Shown here piece after piece: positions 23,816-35,522 of a stretch of 64,000 nucleotides of DNA. The DNA is taken from the NCBI GenBank assembly GCA_947568835.1, contig OX387609.1, positions 1,926,001-1,990,000 of the forward strand, read 5' to 3'. A model generated the notes under the pieces. It was not told the origin of the DNA and did not search any database. It was given only the letters and a program-made list of their open reading frames with translations. The translations under genes and the position numbers were made by a program. Each line of letters starts with the position of its first letter. Position 1 is the stretch's first letter. The stretch comes from Protonemura montana (Eukaryota > Arthropoda > Insecta > Plecoptera > Nemouridae).

Positions 23816-25194
23816 GAAATGGCTTATCAGAGAAAAGAAATGCTGTGTAAAAAACCAAATTTTGCTTATCAGCATGAGTTATAACGAGAAGCATTAAATT
23901 AGTGATATGAGTGAGGTTTCGCTGAGTTTGCAAGAGTAGTAGGTAAATGTTTTTTTTGCAAAAATCCCAGTTTATTTTCAGACCAATTATCCCAAGATCT
24001 TTTGGCCGCAATGTTGGTATGCTACATTTGTAAGTGATTGTAGATAAAGGATTAGACATTAGTGGCAACAGTTTTTTTTTTCGAACGATTTTCTCTGCTT
24101 TCTAAAATGATCTCCCTAAAGTAAATGTTTCACATATGTTCAAACGGGAGAAGTATACCTACAGCAAAGCCACTTTAAAAAAAATACACCCCGTTTGATA
24201 TCTAGCCTACAGGTAAAAATTGAAATTAATCAACTCATTGCTGGCTCAGGGCTAGACAGAAATAGAATCAAATGAAAATAAAAAACTAAGTCAATACACA
24301 TTTTCTATATTAATGGTAAGAAAAAATATAAAAAAATCCAAAAAAATGACAAGTGTTTTTATTCTAAAAAAAAAATTTTTTGTCAATTAAAATAGGCGAA
24401 AGAAACAAAACCAACAGCATGAAAAATAATTTCTGGAATAGCAAGATTTTTCGGCACGAGGAAAATGACACAACTCGTTCAGCGTCACCATCGAACAGTC
24501 TCTGAATAACGACCTCGACTCGAACAACTCTGGCACCCACTGCTGATGAGGACATACAAAAAAACAGGAACAACACGTATGTCCCCGGGACATACAAATA
24601 TCCGAGCTCTCATTAAAAAAAGCTATCCTAGTTTCATGGAAGCAGACTTTGTTGGGGAACCAACATGAGTAACGTCGATATGTAAGTAATATCCTTGCAT
24701 CATTCGTCGATCAAATCTGATCGCTATCATAGATTAGATTGCAAGGTTGTGATGATACGAGTAAGAAACCTCAGCGTTTGGATGGGATGAGGATTGAAAG
24801 GCGTTGAAAAGGTGAACTCATTAGACTTTTGGGAAAGGAAATTTCATGAAGCACAAGAAAATAAACATGCTATATGTTAGGTTCGGATTGAGAACGATTT
24901 CGTTAGACGTTATAGAGACAGTGATTATATGGTGTAAGCTAAAATAAAAATAAAATTTATACTTTTGTCCAGAAAATTGTCTTTTAGAATATTTCTGCTC
25001 TTTTTTGTAAATAATATCTTCAAAAACCTCAATCTAGTTATTACAAATCTTTATGTATTAAAAATTGTGTGTTGTAATTATGTAAATAAATTTTTTATGA
25101 ATGCTTGTTTTGGTAAGTTGTATCTGTGACCAGTTTTGTTCTGTTTTACTGTTCTTATTTCCAGTGGTTCACATTGTAACGATTAATTGGGCCG
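23816..25194. other. No supported gene
   Basis: AT-rich. Minus-strand frames at 23769-24068 and 24364-24597 are of low-complexity, T/A-driven composition and show no protein family. Confidence 0.5.
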
Positions 25195-25377
25195 ATAGTT
25201 TTTAGACTCATGTCTACTTGATTTATCCTTAGCACAAGTTTTTATAAAAACTATTTCAACTGGGTTTTGAATGCTAAGTAAAGGGCTACTAAATTTCCCG
25301 ACGTTTCGTAACATACACTAGTTACTTCTTCAGAGGTTAAAGCAGTCCTGACAATTTTCCGATAACAAAAGAACAAC
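25195..25377. mobile_element. Interspersed repeat R1, hammerhead-like core
   Basis: It starts GTTTTTAGACTCATGTCTAC and proceeds through AACTGGGTTTTGAATGCTAA and AAATTTCCCGACGTTTCGTA to GCAGTCCTGACAATTTTCCG. The same order recurs at 31626, 46533, 53014 and 55235, and in foldback copies. On the minus strand CTGAAGA (25327-25333), a 5-bp stem (GTAAC/GTTAC) and GAAAC follow one another, resembling a hammerhead ribozyme core but with one extra A before the stem. Such motifs are known in Penelope-like retroelements; membership of that class is inferred. Confidence 0.5.
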
Positions 25378-27547
25378 ATAAAATTATAACAATTACCAAG
25401 TTCAAGCTTCCTGAATGCATCTAAATAAAATAATCAGGGTCAATAACTTACTGGTGGCTACTGGTAATTTTAACCTAAACGATCGTGCGAATTATCATCT
25501 TCAGATATTTCTACAAGTCTATACAGTTCTGGTCTATCTGGTCAGGTCCAAGTATCTAATTTCTAGATCTGGTCAGATATTTATAGAAACCGTAAGCCAC
25601 TGAAAAAATGATGTGGATCTTCGCACTCAAAACTTGTAGCACAGATCGTATCTCAACTACGAAAATAAATTAAACCCATTCTGCACAAAAAAGCACAAAA
25701 AAATCCAACATATGTTCCTACAGAGCTAAGACAATGCTGCCATAGCGGAAACTTGACGGAAATCACACTAGACAACACTAGATGGACGAGATGCTTGCAA
25801 CACGAGAAGAATGTGGTAAGAGCGCCGTGCCAAGCTCGAAGACAACAGCGACGCCGACGACAACGACGAGACGACTTGAAACTTGAAGTTCGCCTATCTA
25901 CCGCCCGAAGCGCTTTCAGCGATGCGAACGATAATCCGACGTCGTGGCTGTTTGGGAAACTTTGTCCAAGCAGTCGCTGGTAAAGCCCCAAGACTTGTGC
26001 CCCTTCATAATATTCTAGCAATGCGACCGCACTCACTAAAGCACAGAGTTGCGACCCGCAGGGCTGATGTCTACACCGAATATGTTGATGATATTATTTT
26101 GAGACTGGCTCGTAGCCGAATCTTCCTCTGGCGTTGTTTATTTTGATCGGATTTGACACTTTGGCATCTGTGTTTGGGTATCGGATGAGGATGCTGTAAA
26201 TCCGTTCGTCGAGTTCGGTCTTGTTTTAGACAACTGCTTTAATTGAGTTTGTGTTTTAAAAGTTTGGTGGAAAGTTCGGTGTGTTTCGAGCATGTTTTAA
26301 TCGCAATGCGCGATGACATTTGGATTGGTCTCGATTTGATACGGATTTTAGTTTGTTTTGTGCTGCACAGACTATGACTGTATTTGTAAATGATATTAAT
26401 TTCACTCTCGGTAAAAAAATTCCAATTGTGTTAAAGTGAACTCATCATTACATTGGCAACAGACGTAGTCCCATAAAGCAATAATAGTATTTCTTTTGAT
26501 AATGAGCAGTCAACTTAAAATTGCAATGCAGTCCCAAACAAAAACAGATTTCAGTGATTTTAATATTTATTTTCAGCCCAGAGGCTAATCAAGTACCCAA
26601 TATTAACGGAGTTCAGAAGAATTTTTTCAACTATTTGAAAGAATCTGATTGGTAGCATGACTGTCTTATCCCTTAAAAGAGGGAAACAACTGTAGACTTA
26701 TTGTTGAAAACAAAAGATGCTGATAAAGCAAGGAAATATCAATGTAGCTTTCAGATAAAGACGCTAATGAGAAAAAACATTCTAGAAAAAGTATAATCTT
26801 TAAAAAATATTCCATTGTGAATCCCACATCTGACACCATTTTGTAACGGAAACCCACCGCTCGGTACCAATTGTATTTTTTTTTCTATCGCGTTCAATCT
26901 CATCAGTCAACGTGTACAGATTATAACAATATATTGTTTCCAGGGCAAGCCCGAAGCTTAGGTCCACATCTAAAATTAACTGTAAATGTTCCAGTACGCC
27001 TGATTGCACATGAAATGAAGACTTAAACCAAATTAATCTTCGACTACTACGACGTCGTCCTCGAGCGTCTACCGTCTGTTTCTATTCTGTTTGTCTCAAT
27101 ATATGTGCGACAAAACTTGCGAGCGCGCCAAAGTGTTTGAGCTGCATAAATTAGTGAACAATTAATTGCCAAGTTAAATATTATCAAACACAATTGAACG
27201 CGATCATGTGACGCAGTGGAACGTGCGCAAGCGTCGCAGTCAAGCGTCGCGGTGGACGCTCAGTGGCGGAAATTTGCGAAATTTGATTGTAATTTCATGA
27301 AAATCTCATAAACAGTTCATTACGGTAGGTAACCAAACGGAATACAATCATTCTGTTTTGTTTCTATCACTGACAATTCACTGGATTGTTGGACAGTTGA
27401 TTTTGAAATTTTGGAATATTAAAACATTCAACTAACCACAAGGCTATGAAATTAAAACACACAAACACAAACAAAAACAATGCTGTGGCTTTAAATCAAA
27501 TACAAATTTAAATGTAAGTCTTGTCATCAATATAAAACTAGAAGAAA
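25378..27547. other. No supported gene; GC-richer islands at 25740-26150 and 27040-27260
   Basis: The first island is CpG-rich with open frames on both strands (25653-26036 minus, 25753-26146 plus) that contradict each other and show no domain. The second has a run of CGTC/CGTCGC words. Both might be promoters or exons of unseen genes. The rest is AT-rich. Confidence 0.35.
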
Positions 27548-27735
27548 AGTTTTAACAAAAACTATTTTAACTGGGTATTGAATAAAGGGCTACTAAATTT
27601 CCCGACGTTTCATAACATATGCTAGTTACTTTTTCAAGGGTAAGAGCAGTCCTAGCATTCAAAACCCATTTCAAATATTTTTTCTTAAAACTAGTGCTAA
27701 GGATAAATCAAAGAGACATGAGTCTAAAAACAATC
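27548..27735. mobile_element. Interspersed repeat R1, foldback copy
   Basis: The left arm reads TTTTAACAAAAACTATTTTA to TTTCCCGACGTTTCATAACA. The right arm returns as the reverse complement of the family start, ending GACATGAGTCTAAAAAC. The two arms are therefore inverted partial copies of the same repeat joined in the middle, as in 55229-55527. Confidence 0.6.
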
Positions 27736-30700
27736 AAGAAAAAAATAGTTTCACCATAACAATCGGGAATGTGGCTAAAACTACTTAATCGCTTGTAATT
27801 ACATCTCGGTGAGTTGATAATATGATATTTATCCAATATGAACTCATAAAAAGTACAATCTCATTGCACTAATCTCCTTACAAAACCGCTCATTACTCAA
27901 AATCGCCCACCCAAACCAATAACATTGCTCTCTCATAGCCCATATAGATAGGCTTGAACTTGAAGTATAATGTTTCCAGGACAGATCGTAAGACCGGAGT
28001 ATCGCTAGAGGATCCCAGCCTCAAAGTGACATGCGCATTAAAGGTATATCGACCTCTGGCGTTCATGTATCAAGTCGTGCTGGCGTCATAGTCACTTGCT
28101 CTGAACGAGTATAATCAACGTTGAGCTAAGATAATGACGTCACGCTTTGCGTTGGGTGACACGTCACATCTTTTTAATTACACCTGGTAGACGTTGTAAT
28201 GGAAACGTTTGAAATTTGGTGGTACAGAGTTAGGGTGTTGGTACCGCTCGGAGTTTTTGGGGCGACACCCTGGAGCTTAATGTCTGGAGGTGTAATATAT
28301 TTGCTTGTTTACCTACACTTGGCTTTGTACAGAGAGAGGTTCAGAAACCTCTGTTAGGGCTTGGTTATGTTTTGAGCTAAGTTAAAATTAAATTAAAATT
28401 TGCTGACTTATTGGTTTTTGGTTAAACAAAAATAAAATCGCTACTGTTTGGTTTTTTAAAATCATTTTCGAAATATTTATGATTTTATTTTTGAGTGATT
28501 CTTAGCATTCCACAAAGCAGTTAACACATTTATACACTTGGGGCTAAAAATTGTGTAAGAAATTAAAGCTTTCTAATGCATTTCGTTTTTTTTTTAGTTT
28601 TTAAATGGAGTTTTTGTAACGTTCTCTACGATCATCCAACGAAAATACTTGCACTTCTGTGATATTACCTGTTTTGTGAAAATTTATATTTAAAGAAAAT
28701 TTGCACTGTACTTTCTTTGTTCACAACGACTGTTCGTACTGTCTGCATCCAATTTACTTGTTAAAACTATCGTCAGCAAAACAAAGAAACGTAAACTGTT
28801 CGTTAAAATCCATGGCTCATTGCGCTAATGTTTGTTTGATAAAGACATCGTTAACTCTACTTTATAGTTAATGTCACGTTTAAAAAAACACAGAACCACT
28901 TTTCACTTGCTAATTACCACGTGCTTAGCACTGACGTTCAGTAACAGCTAAAACTTTGAAGACAAACAATTACATTTGAGAAAAATACTTGTAATTGTGT
29001 CGACCCTTTGAGCAATTACTTCTTTAAAAACAATTATCATTGTCTGGATTTCAGGTCTGATTCTTTTTAAGTCAAGTAGCTTCAGTACTTGGCAGCTTTG
29101 AATGTAACTAATGGTTGTTTTAAACGCCAAGATGAAATCATTTGACAGCCTGTTAAAGAAATGTGAATACTGTCATAGAACAAATAGCCAAAGCGCAAAT
29201 GTAAAAATAATATCCTCATGTTTTGTATAGAATTTGAAACGTTCCTCAAGTAAAGTTAAAATTGCAGCAGTGCAGTTATTTCAAATGTACAAATCCACAT
29301 TCATGTAAGGTTTGATGTGGCCAGCTCAGCAAAATTCCAAATATTTTCCAGTGAAATCATAAAAATTGTATTAAAGATATTCAAAATTAAAAAAATTAAA
29401 TTCAACTACAGAAGACAATCACGTTGAGATATCTTTTAAAAGCTTAAAACAAAATAAAACGTAGCCGGAAACTCCGATGTGTTTACAAAAAATTTTTCCA
29501 TATGAATAATTATCAAGTGTTCCTACCTAAGATATTTTGAAAATAAGAAAGTATACATGTTATTCTAGCACCCACTGCTCCTAAACAAAAACAAACTACA
29601 ACACAAGCTAAACAAAATGGTATAGAGACAGCTGTTGTAGGAATTCATATCAAAATCTCTCCGGCACTACCTTGCAACCAAAATCCTTGTAGCTGTACCG
29701 TCCAGGTAACGTGCATTGATGAGGAATATCTAGCCACAGGATCCAGGTCAGATTGCAGCGAAATCCTCTCAAAGGATCAACGTATTGCAATTAGCGACGG
29801 CCAATCCTGGGGCAGTGGGTCAGGCAGGTCAACGCTTAGCTCCAATACTGCAGGCCAAATGCAATGCGCTGCATAATACCGAAGGGCTTGCATAGGTACG
29901 AGGGTAGAGAGACGCTATCCTCAAAGCAGTGGGAATCTATTTTGAAATCGCGTGGAAGCTTTAACATGATTTTTTGTTGTTAGCTTTTACAAGAACTAAT
30001 AATTCAAAAATGTAAGCGTAGAAAACTGAAAAAAGCAGTTAGAAGCATGTTAGCTTTGCTCTTTTGACTGGATTTTGGTGGATAGGAACAGTACAGATAG
30101 AGTTCAGGGTAAAAATAGTGCAAGATTTTTCCAATAACACCAATTAATGGCTATAAAGGGCTCTCAAAACACTTAGGATTTGATAGTGCTTATCTAATTA
30201 ATTAATCATTTGATATTTAGTTTTATTTTGCACGGTTTTAACGATTTCTGGTAGAAAAAATTAGATTTCGCTTCTTTACGAGGAGCAAAATAATGAAACG
30301 TTCCTATAATGAAACGTTCCTACCTAAGTACAAAATTGCATGATTGTACATTTAAAAACGGTGAATTTACTGTGCAATTTTTAAAATTTATTTAAATATT
30401 TCAATGTTTTTTGGCCCGCAGGTAAAACTATAGTCACTCACCACAACATTCATCCGCTGCTCTGAACCACTTCACCAAACCAAAACCACAGTAGTTTTTA
30501 AACCTCTAATAAGCAATCAATCACTTCGATCTTCTTTATTAATCAATTTGTAATGGTTGTTTCCTGAACGATAAGAAAAAAACACATTTTCAAAGTCGCT
30601 GCTTGCTTTCAGCACTAGATCAAAACATGACTTTTTTACCTGAAATAGACCCAACAAAAAAAAAACATGCCCGGAAAACATGAAATAAATTTGAGATCCC

Positions 30701-31625
30701 AAAGGATTTCACTGTCAATTGCTAGTAATATAATGTTGCAACGTACGCTTGGGGAGTTGGCTAACAAAACGCGACCCATGTTCGAATGTTGACTACCTAC
30801 CCTGACCCTTGACACCGAGCTAGTTCGACCTCATGACATCGATCATGGATGACGGCAATAGTGGGTCACTAAAGTGACACTCTTGTCAGGTGCCTGTCAC
30901 TCTACGTTCAAAGTCCAAGCTCAACAGACCCGGCCAGAGACCAGAAATTGGTTAGGTGGTCATGTTAAGTATATTATTGAAGCGTTTCAAGTTGTTTAAT
31001 TTGCTGGGAGTGTTACTTAAATATTAATCTTTGATATGAAGAGAACCGGACAATTTCACATGTTCATCTGAATGACAAATATGATTTTTCGCAGTCCGGG
31101 GCAAATGTATAGTTTATTAATGTTATTTCCAGATCCATAATCATTCTATTCCATTCCTATATTTATTTTCTATTTTTCCTAGAAAGGAAAACCAATTTTT
31201 TCGTGCTATGACCTTAAAAATAAAAGTATTTAATTAAAAACGAATCGTCAAGAAAATTCAAATGAAAAACCATGTTATTCTTCTTTCCACACGCTTACCC
31301 CACCCAAACCGAGACATAAAATGCATTTTCACCCTCTCACCAGCGATGACGTTGAAGCCAAACAAACAAATAAGCTGCTGTCACGGAAACGCTTTGAGGG
31401 AAGGTTAATATTATTATGTGTTGGGTTAATAGCACTGTTGAGTGATGAAGATGGATCGTCACGCGAGAAATGGCTCAGATTTTCTTCAACATGACATTGT
31501 GAAGTATATTTTGTTGCACTTTCATGCATTTCAACCTCGGTTTTTATAAACCTTGTGGCACTTGTTGCACTTTTTGTAACTTTTTATCATTTTTTTTTTT
31601 TAGGTTTACTCGATGCAGTTTTGTC
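27736..31625. other. No supported gene; CRE palindrome and one open GC-richer patch
   Basis: TGACGTCA at 28135-28142 is a perfect CRE-type palindrome, followed by CGCTTTGCG. At about 29640-29900 a GC-richer patch holds a plus-strand frame of roughly 90 codons that ends TGCGCTGCATAA; it has no family I recognise. A third patch lies at 30760-30950. The rest is AT-rich without repeats shared with the window. Confidence 0.35.
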
Positions 31626-31822
31626 AATGATAACACGGGTTATAGATAACTTAGACTCATGTCTACTAAATGTAAACTTAGCACTAGTTCTAACAAAAAC
31701 TATTTCAACTGGGTTTTCAATGCTAAGTGAAGAACAACTAAATTTCCCAACGTTTCGTTACTTGTACCTGTTACTTCATCAAGGGTTAAAGCAGTCCTGA
31801 CAATTTTCCAATAACAAAAGAC
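31626..31822. mobile_element. Interspersed repeat R1 copy
   Basis: TAGACTCATGTCTACTAAAT is followed by AACTGGGTTTTCAATGCTAA, AAATTTCCCAACGTTTCGTT and GGTTAAAGCAGTCCTGACAA, in family order. The complementary strand of the core reads TTGATGAAG instead of CTGAAGAAG, so the conserved C of the hammerhead-like motif is lost here. Confidence 0.6.
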
Positions 31823-32103
31823 ACGGTATTTAAGTAAACTTGATGCTCTTTGTGCATTTTAACTTTTTGTTGCGTTCAGCCTTTTAGGCATCAAAGAAAC
31901 TAGTTTGTTTCGTATCTTATTTAAGGTAAAAGAATGTGCTCAATGCGTAATGCTTTTACTAAAATATTAATCCTAAACTAATACTAAAACTTAAAGCTTA
32001 AGAAATGCACGTTATTACAGCAGATGCCAAGTGTAACATACACTTCAATTTTTCTAAGAAAGTAATTTTCGACGTGAACATTGAAAACAAAAAAACGTTC
32101 AAA

Positions 32104-32862
32104 CATAGGAGGTTCAATGGTAGATTCAACGTTTGGTAGCCATGGAGATGCTGAGATCGCCTGACAGAGCTTCGCAATTCTGCTATCTTATGTTACCACG
32201 GGTATATCATGGCCTAGCATAGGAGGTTCAATGGTAGATTCAACGTTTGGTAGCCATGGAGATGCTGAGATCGCCTGACAGAGCTTCTCAATTCTGCTAT
32301 CTTATGTTACCACGGGTATATCATGGCCTAGCATAGGAGGTTCAATGGTAGATTCAACGTTTGGTAGCCATGAAGATGCCGAGATCGCCTGACAGAGCTT
32401 CTCAATTCTGCTATCTTATGTTACTACGGGTATATCATGACCTAACATAGGTGGTTCAATGGTAGATTCAACGTTTGGTAGCCATGGAGATGCTGAGATC
32501 ACCTGACAGAGCTTCTTAATTCTGCTATCTTATGTTACCACGGGTATATCATGGCCTAGCATAGGAGATTCAATGGTAGATTCAACGTTTGGTAGCCATG
32601 GAGATGCTGAGATCGCCTGACAGAGCTTCTCAATTCTGCTATCTTATGTTCCCACGGGTATATCATGACCTAGCATAGGAGGTTCAATTATAGATTGAAG
32701 GCTTTGTTGCCATGAAGATGCTGAGATCGCCTGACAGAGCTTCTCAATTCTGCTATCTTATGTTACCATGGGTATATCATGGCCTAGCATAGGAGGTTCA
32801 ATGGTAGATTCAACGTTTGGTAGCCATGGAGATGCTGAGATCGCCTGACAGAGCTTCTCAAA
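32104..32862. repeat. 114-bp minisatellite, 7 units
   Basis: Units start at 32104, 32218, 32332, 32446, 32560, 32674 and 32788, exactly 114 bp apart. The last is cut short after GAGCTTCTCAAA. Each contains GATGCTGAGATCGCCTGACA and TACCACGGGTATATCATG. Unit six is the most divergent (TTATAGATTGAAGGCTTTGT). No frame is open through the array. Confidence 0.95.
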
Positions 32863-33115
32863 TTTTTTTTCTAAACCTACCGGGACTATAGCTAATTCAT
32901 AGTATAGAAACACGTGTAGAAAAGCATTTTATTGTAAACAAACAGGCCCTACTTAATATTGAATATGTTTAGTTAATTAAGTGATTTCTCCCTCAATGCC
33001 ATCTTTTGGGACCAATTGTGATAAATTATTAAAAACTCAGTTAAGGTATAATCCTAATTTATTCCGATTGAACCTCGCAATGGCAGAAACGATAAAAGCC
33101 TCCTTTATTCAGGAT

Positions 33116-33377
33116 TCAGGCTGCAGTCACCTTCTGTAAACCAGTGGCTCTAAGATTGTTCAGCGCCTGCGCTTTAAGATCTGCAGACGTAGACAGAGCT
33201 CCTTCGTGCTTGTCGGCAATAAAACGTAAGATATCTGACCAAACGTCCCCGAAGAGAACCGTGATGCTACTTGCTTTGAGCTTCTTCCTTCCGATGCCCG
33301 TTTGTTCTTTGGCTAGAATCCTGGAATCCTTGCAGATGAGTCCTGTGGGAGTCGGTCGTTGCGTCGTGCTCGCCTTG
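33116..33377 (-). CDS. Candidate 3'-terminal exon, unknown protein
   Basis: On the minus strand a frame of 87 codons runs from a possible acceptor (GAGCCAG, exon from 33377, phase 2) to a TGA at 33116-33118, and AATAAA follows 6 nt later at 33104-33109. The peptide has a natural composition. It includes a basic stretch (GIGRKKLKASSITVLFGD), then VWSDILRFIADKHEG, then an alanine/leucine-rich end (ADLKAQALNNLRATGLQK). An in-frame stop just upstream of the acceptor means it must be spliced or be a fragment. No upstream exon was recognised, and I do not know the family. It could also be a retroelement remnant; the polyadenylation signal placement argues mildly for a gene end. Confidence 0.4.
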
Positions 33378-33579
33378 CTGGCTCAGAGAATTCGGTGAAG
33401 CGATGGCGTTTTGCTGCTATGACTGTCCCAATCATTCAATCTTAAGAAGAAAACGATTTTATTTTAAAAAATGTCAAGATAATAATCTGGGATTTTAGGA
33501 TTAAAGGGGTTGTAGTAGCTTTTCTTTTTGTTTTTCTGATGGTTTTAGGGAATCAAATATTATTTTTCGTTCTTTTTTT

Positions 33580-33597
33580 GGGGGGGGGGGGGGGGGG
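33580..33597 (+). repeat. Poly-G run of 18
   Basis: An uninterrupted run of guanines after a T tract. It is likely length-variable. Confidence 0.8.
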
Positions 33598-34186
33598 TTG
33601 GTATGAGCTGCTTAATAAGCTTAAAAATCTCTTTGGTGGAACGTTTTTCGGAAATTTTCCAGACAAAAAAGACTACATATATAAAGAGTATAGCAAAAAA
33701 TTGTCATGTTGTAAAAAACGATGCGTCAATAGCAATAAATAAATCCAATTTAAAGTAACTGGGATAGATTTTAAATTAAAAATTAAACTTTGGTACCCGA
33801 AAAAACGTAAGTTAGAGAAAAGGGACAATTTAGCTTTAGTATGACGAATGACAATGCTCATAAAGCAAACCAAAAACAAATCAAATATGCGAGCACTCTT
33901 TGTTGATAGAGGTTAATTGTATTTTAATTCTCTTCAAAAGATAGCTTATCCATCAAAGCACAAATAACAGTAATGTTCTGTATTTACAAATAGATCCAAA
34001 CAGCCTTATTTCGACTCCACGATAAATCCAGGTGATTCCAGACTAATTAAGATGGAGCAACCTGGAGCGATCCGAGCAAGTACAAAGTACAGTCTAAAGG
34101 GACATATAAAGAGACTTAACTGTCACAAGTTTCAACCCCCACGAGGGTCTCTTTAGTTGAGTGAAAGTGGCATCATAAAGTATAAA

Positions 34187-34204
34187 TCCCACCACTCGCC
34201 ACCA
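34187..34204 (-). mobile_element. tRNA primer-binding site of an LTR element
   Basis: The plus strand carries TCCCACCACTCGCCACCA, which looks like the 3' end of a leucine- or serine-type tRNA with its CCA. The minus strand therefore holds an 18-nt primer-binding site beginning TGGTGGCGAG. It directly follows CATTACA, an LTR-like CA end. This is the arrangement at the junction of a 5' LTR and the internal region of a retrotransposon on the minus strand. The LTR should lie at higher coordinates from 34205, but its far edge and any gag/pol coding sequence were not found, so the element is a remnant. Confidence 0.35.
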
Positions 34205-35316
34205 ATGTAATGATCACTTTTTTTTTTACCCCCTTTTAGGTAAACTGTAATCTCAATTTAATTAACGCTAAGTTTATAGCTGCAGTAAGAGGACCAGCGT
34301 TAATGTTAAACGTTCTGCTGAGCAAACGAGGCCGGCAACACGTGGTGCCGGTAGATGCCACCCGATAGCGCCCACTAACTAAATAGGTCCAAATAAAACA
34401 GATTGTCAAATCGTTTGTACGTCAGATTATGAAAGTAATCAGATGTTAAAAATAAGATAGTAAAACTTAGTAAAACACCCGTTATAGATGACCAGGGTTA
34501 GGTTGGGACCCTCGATTGGGTACAAATTTGTTGAAAGAGTTTTGGCTTTGATTTTAATTTAAAAAATAATAAATTCAACTTGCGAGTTTTGCACTTGAAA
34601 TAATAATTAAATGCGATGAAGTCATCTATTTTGGACAGAATCAAACAATCTTATCAAATTGTACCTAAAAACATCAACAAGCAATCCCCCGTTAAACATT
34701 GGTCCCATTTAATCCCAACATTGTAACGAGCAAAACAAGCCACGATCTAGACACCTTAATCCAACACTAACAAACTGTCCTGACTAAACCCACCAACTTG
34801 CCTAAGTTTCACCATAGCAACCAGCCACTAACGAGAGTTAGCCAAACAAGAAACTATAGCTGTACGTTTCCATCAAAGTCAAAATAGCAATTTATTCTCT
34901 AGAAGATGCGTCAAACAAACGCGTCCGAAATGATTGTGCGCAAGTTTCGTGGCTCCAATTGTTCACGGTGCTCGTCATCTTGTTGTTCTAAAAGGTAGCA
35001 GTGAAGTTGCTTGTTTTAATTGTTTGCACATACGCACGGGGGATAATTATTTTAAAACAATCACTAACAAGATTTCAGTCAAGTTTTCAGAAGCTGTGCC
35101 AAAAGTTTTCTGTTCGAGTGGAAATTAATTTTGTCTCAATAACTTGAATCCTCTTGGAGATATTCGGAGATAAACTCATGGGTTTCTGCGTTGTTTCTGT
35201 TAATTTTATCGTTTTAACTTTCAAAATTCTAAAGTTGTATTTAGGCATATTTCTTAAAATTATTTTTAACCCCTATATATAGGGATTTTTAATCCCTATA
35301 TAACTAACTTTTCGAC
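34205..35316. other. Possible LTR remnant, otherwise no supported gene
   Basis: The first few hundred bases may be LTR sequence of the element whose primer-binding site is at 34187. A GC-richer patch lies at 34300-34380. The short palindrome CCCTATATATAGGG occurs near 35272. No coding sequence is supported. Confidence 0.3.
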
Positions 35317-35522
35317 TTGATTGTTTAGTGATGTTTAGCGACAGAATGTCTCACTGTTTTAATGTTGATAGCAAATGAGTATAATGATAAACCGAATCTT
35401 AACTAGAAGGGAAATCGGGGGGAACGTGGTACCAGCACTAAGTTCACACCTGTCAAAGAGTACCGAGAAGACAACCGGATTAAAGTACCTTCCAAAGGAA
35501 CAAAAAGATTTCTTGACATGAA
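35317..35522 (-). mobile_element. 5S rRNA-derived SINE, degenerate, head missing
   Basis: Starts with TTGATTG tail and a mutated 3' domain (GATGTTTAGCGACAGAATG). It then follows the family body order: AACTAGAAGGGAAATCGGGG, ACACCTGTCAAAGAGTACCG and CTTCCAAAGGAAC. The 5S-like head is not present; this is a 5'-truncated old copy. Confidence 0.6.

Noticed and set aside
25653-26146. Overlapping plus and minus frames in a CpG island (up to 127 codons)
   Set aside because: Stop codons are simply rare in GC-rich DNA; the two frames conflict and neither has recognisable motifs.
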